DNA of 25,847 bases from assembly GCA_025352765.1 (NCBI GenBank), contig JANXSI010000341.1, positions 1-25,847 of the forward strand, read 5' to 3'. The notes beneath the pieces were generated by a model. The model had not been told where the DNA came from. It made no database searches and worked only from the letters and a program-made list of their open reading frames with translations. The translations under genes were made by a program, and so were the position numbers. Below are positions 1-7,666 of the stretch, piece by piece; position 1 is the stretch's first letter; each line of letters starts with the position of its first letter. Source of the DNA: Devosia sp. GTDB lineage: Bacteria > Pseudomonadota > Alphaproteobacteria > Rhizobiales > Devosiaceae.

Positions 1-134
1 GCCAAGTGACGGTCCCCGACGTCCCGGTAAGTTGCCGAGGAAAGAACGTAGTCCAGCCCATAAACGGGACTGGGCAGTTCGCCATCGAACGCCACGTAGT
101 TGCGTCGTTCGAGGCGCGGGTCGGGCGTTGGCAC
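1..134 (-). CDS. Partial hypothetical protein, N-terminal part, running off the left edge
   Basis: A minus-strand frame is open from a TAG at 158-156 to the window edge, with a possible GTG start at 134-132. It encodes about 44 residues, including NYVAFDGELPSPVYGLDYVL, a composition that looks like a real globular protein, with mostly G/C third positions. I do not recognise the family. No good ribosome binding site is visible before the GTG, so the real start could differ or the frame may be a remnant. It lies on the same strand as the hydrolase at 351-2291 and would be downstream of it, about 216 bases away. Positions 135-350 between the two show no convincing gene. Confidence 0.35.
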   Translation of the reverse strand, partial: MPTPDPRLERRNYVAFDGELPSPVYGLDYVLSSATYRDVGDRHL

Positions 135-350
135 GGCCGAAAGGAATCGCTGTGTCTACTCGTGCTGGGGATTGTCGAGGACCTGCCCCCGGGTACCGGT
201 CTCGACGATCCGGTCTCATCCATAGTTCGAGACACCGCTCAGTTGACGATCTCGCAGCTCGTGACGGTAGGTAAAAAGCGCTTTGCGAAGAGCGCAAGGT
301 GCCTGACGCGCCCACTGGCGAAGCCCAGATATTTACAGCATGGTAGTCGG

Positions 351-2291
351 CTAAGGATGTAGTTGAAAGAGCGCGGAGCTCCAACCGTCAACTGCAATCT
401 GTATCAATGAACCTTGAGCACCCACCGTTCCAGCCCAAACGCGCTCAACCTTCGCGTCTCTGGAAATGGTACCCTGGACCTTCTTTGCTGCTGCGCTGTG
501 ATTGATCGCGGAGACTATGGTGCTGCCATCCGGCTGATGGTGCTCGGTAACAGCAATTTCAGGATCGTCGAGGCGAAGCAGACGTCCCTCGCAGGCACCT
601 CGAGAAAACTCGCGATAGATCCGCCAGTATTGAGCAGAATGTACAGCGCTGAAGGCCCGGGGTCGACGCGTGAGCTGATCTTCGATAGGTGCAGCAAAGA
701 CAAAGATCTGGCCTTTCCCGAAGCGATTGCTCCAGTAGCTTGGCGTACCGGTATCGTCTCGAGTTCCAAGAACATTGGCGGTTATGGCGTTGACCACGAG
801 ATCGTCGCCGCCAAGCAGCTCCAAGTTCTCACCGCCAGGAACAGCGACCCGCATCGTTTGAGCCGACTTGGCTCGCGACACAATTTCCACACCCGTCGTG
901 GTGTTAAAGTCAGGTACGATCCCGTCTGCCAACGAAATATAGAGTGTTGCTCCAGCATTCACTCGATCGAGCAGTTCAAGCCACTTCCTTCGCGGGACGC
1001 AGTTTGCACCGGTGATCGAGGGCAACATGTAAAGCGGAGCTATGGGGATCGGCTGGTTGATGTGGCGGAACGAGATCTCGAGCTTTGCCTGTTTGGCCAA
1101 AACATAGCTTCCGAAAGCCACTGCCCAGTCGTCCTGGTTGTTGGTCAGTAGGCAGATCGCCTCGGTCTCTGGCTTTGCGAGGGACGGGAATGGCAGTTGC
1201 GCCAGGAATTTGCCGAATGCCGACATTTCGGCCAATACAGGCTTGGCGGTGCCGTCCGTCCGCAACAGCCCAAGTTCGAGCTCGACACCGTTCCAATCGT
1301 AAGGCGCAGCTGACAACTCGGTCTGATCGTGGGCGCACCACCAGGCCATTGCCCGGCAGTCGTTGGCCCAAAGGGAGAACATGTTGACCCGGGCAAATCC
1401 AGCGGAAAGCTCGTCTGATGCAATCATCGGACCCATGGTACCGATCTCTTCTGCAATCGCAGGCTTGCCGCCGATGTCGCCGTAGAACCGTGTCTCGGCA
1501 GTCGCGTGCAAGCTTGTTCGGAAATCATCTATCGCATCAAGATTGGTGTGCCGCACCCAGTACGGATAAGGGTGGGTTGTCAGGATGTCCGTTAGGGCGG
1601 CCTGGTCGCCGATACGCCAAGGGTTGGCGACGTTGTTCGTCGGAGCGGATAAAGAGTGCATGCCCGACACGACCGGCCGCGACGGATCGGCAACGCGGAT
1701 TGCGTTAGCAATGGCAGCGGTCCAGAGGTAGGCGGCGTCCGGCGTCGGGGCTTCGCCCATACAATTGCATTCGTTGCCCAAGTCCCATGCCGCGATCGCG
1801 GGCGCCTCTTTGAACTCCCGGACGAATGCACCAACGAATTTGACTTGCCAGGCAATGCTGGTTGGATCGGTAATCGGATTAAGGCCCTCGAGAGCCGGCG
1901 GGACAAAGAGTCGCCCGCTCATCCAGCCGGTGATCAACCCGACAACCAGCTTCAGGCGATGTTTCTCAGCCAGACTGCAGAAGGCGGCGAACCGGTCGAG
2001 CATGAGCCGCGAGAGCCCTGCTTGTCCAATCTCATCATCGGGGAGCGGATGTTCCCCAAGTCGGATTTCGACCGGCCGACCGTTCTGGCCACGCAACTGA
2101 GTTATGGGTTGAAAATCCGGCCATAGCGGGAACACACGCAGCCACTGTATCCCGTGAGTGGCCAGCCTTTCCAAATCTGCGTCGATCAGGTCGGGTCGCC
2201 ATTCCCGCCACATGAACGCTCCCGCGTTCGACGCCCAATAGTTACAGCCGAGCGAAAATGTCCCTGGTTTGAATAGCTCCGGCCCGGTCAT
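351..2291 (-). CDS. GH5-like glycoside hydrolase (cellulase superfamily), 646 aa
   Basis: Retaining glycoside hydrolase of the (beta/alpha)8 clan A type. The acid/base glutamate is probably E174 in WDLGNECN and the nucleophile E282 in the AIAEEIG segment, the spacing expected for two strand-end glutamates. Strand 1 carries LGCNYWASNAGAFMWREW near residue 14, typical of mannanase/galactosidase-like members. Residues after about 370 form an extra C-terminal region with a possible glutamine-amidotransferase-like or accessory fold and a final beta domain. There is no signal peptide, so a cytosolic location is likely. The ATG has GAGG seven bases upstream. The gene is divergent from the sulfotransferase operon. 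The substrate cannot be read from the sequence; trimming of intermediates of the neighbouring glycan is an inference. Confidence 0.8.
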   Translation of the reverse strand: MTGPELFKPGTFSLGCNYWASNAGAFMWREWRPDLIDADLERLATHGIQWLRVFPLWPDFQPITQLRGQNGRPVEIRLGEHPLPDDEIGQAGLSRLMLDRFAAFCSLAEKHRLKLVVGLITGWMSGRLFVPPALEGLNPITDPTSIAWQVKFVGAFVREFKEAPAIAAWDLGNECNCMGEAPTPDAAYLWTAAIANAIRVADPSRPVVSGMHSLSAPTNNVANPWRIGDQAALTDILTTHPYPYWVRHTNLDAIDDFRTSLHATAETRFYGDIGGKPAIAEEIGTMGPMIASDELSAGFARVNMFSLWANDCRAMAWWCAHDQTELSAAPYDWNGVELELGLLRTDGTAKPVLAEMSAFGKFLAQLPFPSLAKPETEAICLLTNNQDDWAVAFGSYVLAKQAKLEISFRHINQPIPIAPLYMLPSITGANCVPRRKWLELLDRVNAGATLYISLADGIVPDFNTTTGVEIVSRAKSAQTMRVAVPGGENLELLGGDDLVVNAITANVLGTRDDTGTPSYWSNRFGKGQIFVFAAPIEDQLTRRPRAFSAVHSAQYWRIYREFSRGACEGRLLRLDDPEIAVTEHHQPDGSTIVSAINHSAAAKKVQGTISRDAKVERVWAGTVGAQGSLIQIAVDGWSSALFQLHP

Positions 2292-2503
2292 GCTATTGCC
2301 TCACCTCGGGGTCGCAGTGAGCGACCTCACCTGATCCGTAGTATGTTAGCCCGCAGCCCTCATTCTAGTCGACTGGGCTGGCGCGAACTTCATCGGCCGA
2401 CAAGGCTCCCTCGGCAACCAGCAGTCCTGGGGATCGGCCGGACAGCGCCCAGGCGCGCTGCCTTCTTGGCCACGAGGCCGGCAGAACCGGCGAATCTTCA
2501 ACA

Positions 2504-3583
2504 ATGACCCATATCGGGCGATCTCCGGCCCCGACTTTTCATCGAGCGGCAGCCCCATCTGCGCCGGAAGCAGAGTTCGTACCTCTGGCTTCTTTCCGCC
2601 GGTGCGTGGAAGTGTGGAACAGCCATTGCGACCACGCTCGCTGCTGGTGCTTGCAATGTGCTAGATTGCCCAGCACATGCCGGTCAAAGGCGACTGGTCA
2701 ATCAAGGCCGCAACGGTCCGACGGGGGCAAGATTTTTTCACCGCCGCTTACGCTTCACGACCTGCGGCTCGCCTTCGCCGAGCTGCCGCCTCCCGTTGTC
2801 GTTTTCAACAAGTCGCACTCCGGAAGCCGGCTCGTAGCCCAGCTGCTTGAGGCGTCCGGGGTATGGCTTGGCAGTAACGTCAACGACTCACGCGATTCCG
2901 TCAGTCTGCTCAAGCTCGTCCGCTACCTCGTCGAGCACTACTATCCCGACTACGACACCCTCTGGCATGGGGCTGGAGCAAGAGACGGCGCGCTGGTTGG
3001 ACTGATTCAAGGCGCCTTCGCCGAACACTTGCAGGGTCGCGAAAGCCGTGCCTGGGGCTGGAAGCTCTGCGAAACGGTGTATGCCCTCCCGCTCATCGAT
3101 TTCCTGTTTCCGGGAGCGCGATACGTGCACATCATCCGCGATGGACGTGACGTTGCGTTCAGCAATCACGTAGCGCCGGTCGAGGTCTTCTGGCAGAAGG
3201 TCTACGTCGATGCGGTCGGCGTACGGCGGTGGCGAGGACTGCTTTTCGGTGCGATGGGCCAAATTGGATATCGCTTCGACTCGTCGCTCTACAACGCGCA
3301 ACACTGGGTAAACAGCGTTGAGCTCGGCCGTCGCTACGGAGCGATGTTGCGCGAGCGCTACCTTGAGGTTCGATATGAAGACCTCTGTCGCGATTTCGAC
3401 ACCGAGGGTCGCCGATTGCTGGCGTTCACTGGGGCGCCTGATGTTGAAACTGGACTGGCGGCGATACGGCCGTCGGTGACGACGGAGTCAATTGGCAAGT
3501 TTCGTCGCCGCAATCCGCTGAAGGTCGCCGCCGTCAAGCGCTACGCCCGCCCCTTGCTCGTTGCCCTCGGCTATACGGACTGA
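2504..3583 (+). CDS. Sulfotransferase family protein
   Basis: Predicted PAPS-dependent sulfotransferase that would transfer sulfate to a sugar hydroxyl or a similar acceptor. The 5'-phosphosulfate loop is visible as VVFNKSHSGSRL (K103 in this numbering), and the 3'-phosphate motif as VHIIRDGRDVAFSNH (R212 onward). Both are in the usual order and about 110 residues apart. The domain begins only near residue 85. The first 80 or so residues are Cys/Arg/Pro-rich and look non-coding, and the ATG at 2504 lacks a clear ribosome binding site. A later, non-ATG start between about 2660 and 2735 is plausible (TTG at 2665, or ATT after GGGGGCAAG). It is the first gene of a six-gene plus-strand unit; the methyltransferase follows after 3 bases. 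Confidence 0.75.
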   Translation: MTHIGRSPAPTFHRAAAPSAPEAEFVPLASFRRCVEVWNSHCDHARCWCLQCARLPSTCRSKATGQSRPQRSDGGKIFSPPLTLHDLRLAFAELPPPVVVFNKSHSGSRLVAQLLEASGVWLGSNVNDSRDSVSLLKLVRYLVEHYYPDYDTLWHGAGARDGALVGLIQGAFAEHLQGRESRAWGWKLCETVYALPLIDFLFPGARYVHIIRDGRDVAFSNHVAPVEVFWQKVYVDAVGVRRWRGLLFGAMGQIGYRFDSSLYNAQHWVNSVELGRRYGAMLRERYLEVRYEDLCRDFDTEGRRLLAFTGAPDVETGLAAIRPSVTTESIGKFRRRNPLKVAAVKRYARPLLVALGYTD

Positions 3584-3586
3584 CGC

Positions 3587-4195
3587 ATGCACGCCGCCAT
3601 CAATGCAGCGTTTGACAGCCTTTGCCGACGCTATTGGACGGGGGGCTCGGTGCTTGAAATCGGAGCGACGCCGACGCTCGATACGCTGCTGAACCTCCCT
3701 GCCCTGCGCCAAAGCAACCTGAGGCTTGGCGTAAACATAGAAGGGTCTTCGCGTATCGGCGGAGCCGAGATTCTTGCGCTCAACGCTAACGACCTGGCCA
3801 TCTTCGACAGCTCCAGTTTCGATCTTGTCGTCTGCAATTCAACGCTAGAGCACGATCCGCACTTCTGGATGACCTTGTCCGAGGTGCGCCGTCTGTTGCG
3901 GCCAGGTGGAATAGCGATCTATGGCGTGCCTGGATACATCGCCTCCACGGGCCCGGTGCGCAGAGGACTGGGATTCATGACGAGGCTCTGGCCATCGCCG
4001 TTGCCTGGTGCATCATGGCTCGCGGGCGCTTCGGCCACCACCGCGACGCTGCATGTTCATAACTTTCCGGGCGACTATTATAGGTTCTCCAAGCAAGCAA
4101 TGGCCGAAGTTCTGCTCAACGGCCTTGAGGTCAAGCAGATCGAGACACTGCTACACCCCCCAAGGATCATCGGGGTGGGTCGCAAGCGTGACTGA
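3587..4195 (+). CDS. SAM-dependent methyltransferase (class I, type 11-like), 202 aa
   Basis: Short class I methyltransferase. Motif I is VLEIGATPTLDT (residues 22-33), a degenerate version of the glycine-rich SAM loop. The post-motif acid region is followed by FDLVVCNSTLEHDPHFW (about residues 79-95), the classic type 11 motif II. Next comes EVRRLLRPGGIAIYGVPGY, the motif III helix and strand. Its likely role is methylation of a sugar or glycolipid made by the flanking glycosyltransferases, or of the same acceptor the sulfotransferase modifies; the acceptor is an inference. The gene starts 3 bases after the sulfotransferase stop, and its last 8 bases overlap the GTG start of the GT2 gene, which implies translational coupling. 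Confidence 0.8.
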   Translation: MHAAINAAFDSLCRRYWTGGSVLEIGATPTLDTLLNLPALRQSNLRLGVNIEGSSRIGGAEILALNANDLAIFDSSSFDLVVCNSTLEHDPHFWMTLSEVRRLLRPGGIAIYGVPGYIASTGPVRRGLGFMTRLWPSPLPGASWLAGASATTATLHVHNFPGDYYRFSKQAMAEVLLNGLEVKQIETLLHPPRIIGVGRKRD

Positions 4196-5186
4196 TGCTC
4201 GCGAAATCGCTGTTGTCACAGTCTCCTACAGTGCGCGGATGGATCACCTGGCGCGCCAGAGTGCGGTGCTGGCGAACGAAGCCGGCGTACGCGAATGGAT
4301 CGTCGTCGCAAATGGCAATTTCGACCTGGTCCAAAAGACATCGGCCGAATTCCCGCTGAGGCCTCGCCTGCTCGGGCACCCGACCAACGCAGGCTCCGCT
4401 GTCGGTTTCGGCATGGGTATCACCGCCGCACTAGCTCAGTCGGGCAATCGCTATATTCTCTTGCTCGATGAGGACAATTTGCCCGGAGCGGGCGCCACGG
4501 CTCGGCTATTGTCGGGACTAGAGGGCGAAAGCTCAATCAGCTCCGGAGCTCGATTGGTAGCCATCGCAGCTTACCGCGAGCGTTCGCACCGGGCCCAGGC
4601 CCTGGGCGTCAACATTCGGCGCCCCGATAGCAGCATCGGATTTCATTTCGCTGACCTGCCGGGAAAGCTGCATCGCCGGCTGCGCCGACCGCCGCCCTCA
4701 TCTGGCCGGCTGGCCATCGCAACGACGCCCTATGGAGGGCTCTTCATCGAGCGATCGCTGCTCGCGTCGATTGCCCCGCCAATGGCGCAGTTCGTCCTTT
4801 ATGGCGACGACACTGAGTTCAGCTTGCGGCTGGGGAAAGCGGGCATACGGATCATGGTGGACACCAACATACCCTTCGATGAGATGGATGCCGCGCCGCA
4901 AGTGAAACCGACGCTGTTCTCGTTTCCCCAGTGGCTGTCGATCGTCGATGACTTTCGCCTCTACTACGGAGCCCGCAATGAGGCGTGGCTGGACCGATAC
5001 CGCTTTGCGCGGTGCCTTGCCGTCTATCGTATTAACCGCTCGGTCGTCCGGTCAGTCCTCTGGCTTTCGGCCCGGGACCCCGAAAAGCTGCGGCGGTTTA
5101 AACTGTTCTGCGCGGCGGCCGATGATGGCGAAGCAGGGCTCCTTGGACTGAACCCGCAATTTCCGTTGCCTCAAGTCCGTCCATGA
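4188..5186 (+). CDS. GT2-family glycosyltransferase (rhamnosyl/galactofuranosyl-transferase-like)
   Basis: Inverting nucleotide-sugar glycosyltransferase of GT-A fold, 332 residues from the GTG at 4188. The nucleotide-binding strand is EIAVVTVSYS (about residues 5-14). The metal-binding triad is LLLDEDNLPG (D94-E95-D96). The acceptor/catalytic segment is VLYGDDTEFSLRLGKAG (D207-D208), followed by a conserved DEMD. This layout matches WbbL/GlfT2-type enzymes. An upstream in-frame ATG at 4008 lies wholly inside the methyltransferase gene, so the GTG at 4188, which overlaps that gene's stop by 8 bases and has a G-rich stretch (GGGGTGGG) upstream, is the better start. The 3' end overlaps the following GT4 gene by ATGA. 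The protein is cytosolic, with no membrane segment. Confidence 0.82.
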   Translation: MTDAREIAVVTVSYSARMDHLARQSAVLANEAGVREWIVVANGNFDLVQKTSAEFPLRPRLLGHPTNAGSAVGFGMGITAALAQSGNRYILLLDEDNLPGAGATARLLSGLEGESSISSGARLVAIAAYRERSHRAQALGVNIRRPDSSIGFHFADLPGKLHRRLRRPPPSSGRLAIATTPYGGLFIERSLLASIAPPMAQFVLYGDDTEFSLRLGKAGIRIMVDTNIPFDEMDAAPQVKPTLFSFPQWLSIVDDFRLYYGARNEAWLDRYRFARCLAVYRINRSVVRSVLWLSARDPEKLRRFKLFCAAADDGEAGLLGLNPQFPLPQVRP

Positions 5187-6364
5187 GGCTGCTCTTTGTC
5201 AGCGCACTCTTTGCGCCGGAGGCGATCGGCGGGGCCGAGCTGACCCTCGAGCCCATCGTCCAGGGAATGGCGGCTCGGGGCCATACTGTCGCAGTGCTGA
5301 CAACCGGCCGGGCCGATGGCGATAACACTCTGGCCTCTGGGGTATTGGTCATGCGTCGTCGCATCGCCAACCTTTACCCCATTGCCCCTACGCAGAAGCG
5401 CGGGCCGGTCTGGCGAGCGGCGTGGCAGCTCCTTGACAGCTTCAATGTAGGAGGCTTCCAGCAAGTTCGCGCCGCGATCCGGCGCTTTCGACCGGACGTT
5501 GTTGTTTCCGACTCCCTGCGCGGGTTTTCAGTCGCTGCCTGGCCCGCAGCCTCACTGGCGGGAATACCGATCGTGCACCGCGTCTGCGATGCCTACCTGC
5601 TCAGCCCCAGCCTTAATATGCTGTTTGCGAGGCCCGGCTCACCGACCGCCCTCTTCAAGGGTTTGGTCCGCTGGCCGCATCGCAAGCTCGCAAACAGCGT
5701 GTCGAGGGTCATCGGCCTCAGTGACGCCATCGTCGATTTGCACCGTCGTGGTGGACTGTTCGAAAATAGCCGGTCGATCGTCATTCCAACTGCTGTTGAA
5801 GTCGCCCCGTTGCAACGGACTGCCGGCTCTGGCCCGCTTCGACTGGCGTTTATCGGCCAGCTGATCCCGACAAAAGGCATCGAGGATCTGCTTGCGGGGT
5901 TCGTCGCTGCCAATGTGGACGCGACCCTTGATGTCGCGGGTTCTGGCGACGCGGGCTATGTCGCCTTGCTGAAGCAACGCTTCAACGATCCGCGTATCCG
6001 CTTTGTTGGCTGGGTATCTGACAAGCGGTCGTTCTTTTCCCGTATCGATCTTTGCCTCGTGCCGTCGCGCATCTTCGACACGCTGCCCACGGTTGTCATT
6101 GAGTCGTTCGCCCATCACGTACCGGTCCTCGCCGCCTCGATCGGAGGGATCCCTGAGATGATCGTTCCTGGGCGCAACGGCCTGCTCGCCAACCTGGGCG
6201 GCGCTGAGCAGGTTGCTTCGGCATTGCGATCGGTTGCCGCGGACCCGCAATCGATTAGAGACATGTCGACGACGACGGCCGACGCTTCGAGGCGGTTCCT
6301 CGATCCTGCCTTGCAGCTGGACCGCTGGGAAGCGGTGCTGGGCGATGCTATGGGGCGAAGGTGA
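5183..6364 (+). CDS. GT4-family glycosyltransferase
   Basis: Retaining GT-B glycosyltransferase, 393 residues. The N-terminal Rossmann domain opens with LLFVSALFAPEAIGGAELTL, the usual glycine-rich acceptor loop followed by GAE. The C-terminal donor domain begins at LRLAFIGQLIPTKGIEDLL (about residue 212) and holds the E-x7-E type signature in LPTVVIESFAHHVPVLA, then GGIPEMI. The length and architecture are normal for GT4. It is joined to the GT2 gene by an ATGA stop/start overlap, and the acyltransferase starts 13 bases after its stop, so all are probably cotranslated. Donor and linkage cannot be assigned. An alternative label would be group 1 capsular glycosyltransferase, which is the same family. 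Confidence 0.85.
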   Translation: MRLLFVSALFAPEAIGGAELTLEPIVQGMAARGHTVAVLTTGRADGDNTLASGVLVMRRRIANLYPIAPTQKRGPVWRAAWQLLDSFNVGGFQQVRAAIRRFRPDVVVSDSLRGFSVAAWPAASLAGIPIVHRVCDAYLLSPSLNMLFARPGSPTALFKGLVRWPHRKLANSVSRVIGLSDAIVDLHRRGGLFENSRSIVIPTAVEVAPLQRTAGSGPLRLAFIGQLIPTKGIEDLLAGFVAANVDATLDVAGSGDAGYVALLKQRFNDPRIRFVGWVSDKRSFFSRIDLCLVPSRIFDTLPTVVIESFAHHVPVLAASIGGIPEMIVPGRNGLLANLGGAEQVASALRSVAADPQSIRDMSTTTADASRRFLDPALQLDRWEAVLGDAMGRR

Positions 6365-6377
6365 GGGAGTGCCGGCA

Positions 6378-6932
6378 ATGATGCATTGGTTGGCGCGCCG
6401 TGTCGCCGGGTGGTTTGCGGCGGCAAGGGGCGCACCGAGCGACGAGGCGGTCATTGCTCGATTGCGTGCTCGTGGGGTCCGGGTCGGTGCGGACTGCCGG
6501 GTCTACAGCATGGACTTCTCCACAGAGCCATATCTGGTCACCCTTGGCGATGGCGTCGGCGTTTCGGGCGGCGTCAAGTTCATTACGCACGACGGCGCGG
6601 CTCGGCTGAGGAAAGCGGGTAGGCCGAACATCCAGTTACTGGGCCCGATCGTCGTCGGAGCCAACACCTTCATCGGTGAGAACGCGATAATCCTTCCCGG
6701 CACGACCATCGGACAAGACTGCATCATCGGGGCGGGCGCAGTCGTCAGGGGAAAGATCCCAGACAATAGCCTGGTCGCGGGCAACCCCGCCAAGGTTGTT
6801 GGCCGCGCCAGCCTCTTCCTCGATCGGCTCGAGCAGGGTCCGAACGTGCTCGACACTTTTTCATTGCGCGAGCCGCAACGCCGCGCCGCGATCGTCGCGC
6901 ATTTCGGCGTCGAGGATCAGCCAAATGAGTGA
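6378..6932 (+). CDS. Left-handed beta-helix O-acyltransferase (WbbJ/NodL-like)
   Basis: Hexapeptide-repeat acyltransferase of 184 residues from the ATG at 6378, which has GAGGGAG nine bases upstream; an earlier in-frame start lies inside the preceding gene. Imperfect [LIV]-G-x4 repeats run from VRVGADCRVYS through GPIVVGANTFIGENAIILPG to GQDCIIGAGAVVRG. The catalytic histidine is H71 in FITHDG. The family terminator VAGNPAKVVG follows. Members acetylate sugar hydroxyls from acetyl-CoA, but some LpxA/LpxD relatives use acyl-ACP. Because the next gene, overlapping by 8 bases, is an acyl carrier protein, this copy may take its acyl group from that carrier; this is an inference. A 35-residue tail after the helix is unusually long for simple acetyltransferases. 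Confidence 0.82.
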   Translation: MMHWLARRVAGWFAAARGAPSDEAVIARLRARGVRVGADCRVYSMDFSTEPYLVTLGDGVGVSGGVKFITHDGAARLRKAGRPNIQLLGPIVVGANTFIGENAIILPGTTIGQDCIIGAGAVVRGKIPDNSLVAGNPAKVVGRASLFLDRLEQGPNVLDTFSLREPQRRAAIVAHFGVEDQPNE

Positions 6933-7197
6933 GGGTACAGGATCGGTCCGCGCGACCGTGCTAGGGGCTATAGCCGAAGCGGCCCGGACAGCGCCTCGCG
7001 GCGCCGATCCGTCCGGTCCGCTAGAAGACCTCGGGATCGACTCACTCGAATTCGTTAGCCTTGTGCAAATGGTTGAAGATCGGCTGGGCATTACGCTGAG
7101 CGATCAGGATGCAGCAGCGGTGGTCAGTGTCGAGGACTTGCTGGCGCTTTGCGCAACAACCGTCGCACGCGCCGATAGTCCGACGCCGCCCCTCTAG
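6925..7197 (+). CDS. Acyl carrier protein (phosphopantetheine-binding)
   Basis: A free-standing carrier protein of 90 residues. The canonical helix-II motif is PLEDLGIDSLEFVSLVQMVE, with S40 as the expected 4'-phosphopantetheine attachment site. Helix III-IV features follow in RLGITLSDQDAAAVVSVEDLLAL. It is acidic, as carriers usually are. The ATG overlaps the acyltransferase stop by 8 bases, so the two are almost certainly coupled. No ketosynthase, acyl-CoA ligase or malonyltransferase is nearby, so this is not the housekeeping fatty-acid gene context. It probably holds an acyl or aminoacyl group for the neighbouring transferase. It is the last gene of the six-gene unit; no strong intrinsic terminator follows, though a perfect 10-base palindrome (GAGGCGCCTC) lies at 7229-7238. 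Confidence 0.85.
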   Translation: MSEGTGSVRATVLGAIAEAARTAPRGADPSGPLEDLGIDSLEFVSLVQMVEDRLGITLSDQDAAAVVSVEDLLALCATTVARADSPTPPL

Positions 7198-7499
7198 GCA
7201 GGCCCACGAACCGCCGATCGTTTCGTCCGAGGCGCCTCCGGGTCAATGGCCCCCGCGATGAGGTACGGCCGCCTGAGGCGCCGGGCCCGCCAGGCGAATG
7301 CACGACAATGGCCCTTATGGCAGGCCCCAAAGTTCGGCGATGTCGCTCATGGAGGAAGCCATGTTGGCTTCGCCGTCGTTCCCATAGGCCCAGATAAATC
7401 CGACTTTCCAAGTCGGCGGCAATGTCTTCGAGCCGATCCGAACGGCGCATCCCAGACTGCGCCACGAGTGGCACACGACTGCCGGCCGCGTCACTTGGA
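7198..7499. other. Gene-poor stretch with a possible 3' gene remnant on the minus strand
   Basis: No intact gene is visible. On the minus strand a frame running from about 7497 to a TAA at 7317-7315 encodes roughly 60 residues, including TWKVGFIWAYGNDGEANMAS, followed by IAELWGLP. This looks more like protein than the other frames here. Its 5' side ends where an IS66-type terminus begins (7500), so it may be the 3' remnant of a gene cut by that element. I do not recognise the family. From 7198 to 7314 I see only GC-rich sequence with the palindrome GAGGCGCCTC at 7229-7238. Confidence 0.3.
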
Positions 7500-7625
7500 G
7501 TAAGCATCCGGTGAGTGGCGCGGTGGCGTTGGACCTGGGTCAGGCTTGGTCCTGTCATGCGGCATGCACGGCGGTGAGCGCCTTCCCCCAGTTCCACGGC
7601 AGGAGATCATGTTGGGGCGGCGCGC
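7500..7625 (-). mobile_element. Remnant of an IS66-family element (right end plus transposase C-terminus)
   Basis: At 7500 the plus strand begins GTAAGCATCCGGTGAG, resembling the GTAAGC-starting terminal repeats of IS66 elements. Reading inward on the minus strand, a frame ending at a TGA (7557-7555) encodes HDLLPWNWGKALTAVHAA; the LLPW[NT][WF] ending is characteristic of IS66 transposase C-termini. Only about 20-25 residues are recognisable, and the rest of the element is missing. The RpiR-like pseudogene begins soon after, so the inner boundary near 7625 is approximate. The element probably mediated the deletion or rearrangement of this junction. The assignment rests on two short motifs. 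Confidence 0.45.
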
Positions 7626-7666
7626 TGTAGAACGAAGACACAGCATTCGCGTCTTGACGGCGAGCC

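Noticed and set aside
6..362. Plus-strand frame of 118 codons at the left edge
   Set aside because: No recognisable domain and no ribosome binding site; it runs antisense to the more protein-like minus-strand frame and continues into the end of the hydrolase gene.
414..1151. Plus-strand frame of 245 codons
   Set aside because: It lies entirely antisense to the GH5-like hydrolase, which has catalytic motifs; composition fits a shadow frame.
2366..2520. Minus-strand frame with protein-like content (IVEDSPVLPASWP) in the gap between the hydrolase and the sulfotransferase
   Set aside because: No start codon and no recognised family; too short to support as a gene or remnant.
5639..6454. Minus-strand frame of 271 codons
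   Set aside because: Antisense to a clear GT4 gene; Arg-rich, without any family motif.
7229..7238. Perfect palindrome GAGGCGCCTC after the acyl carrier gene
   Set aside because: No T tract for a terminator and such short GC palindromes are common in GC-rich DNA.
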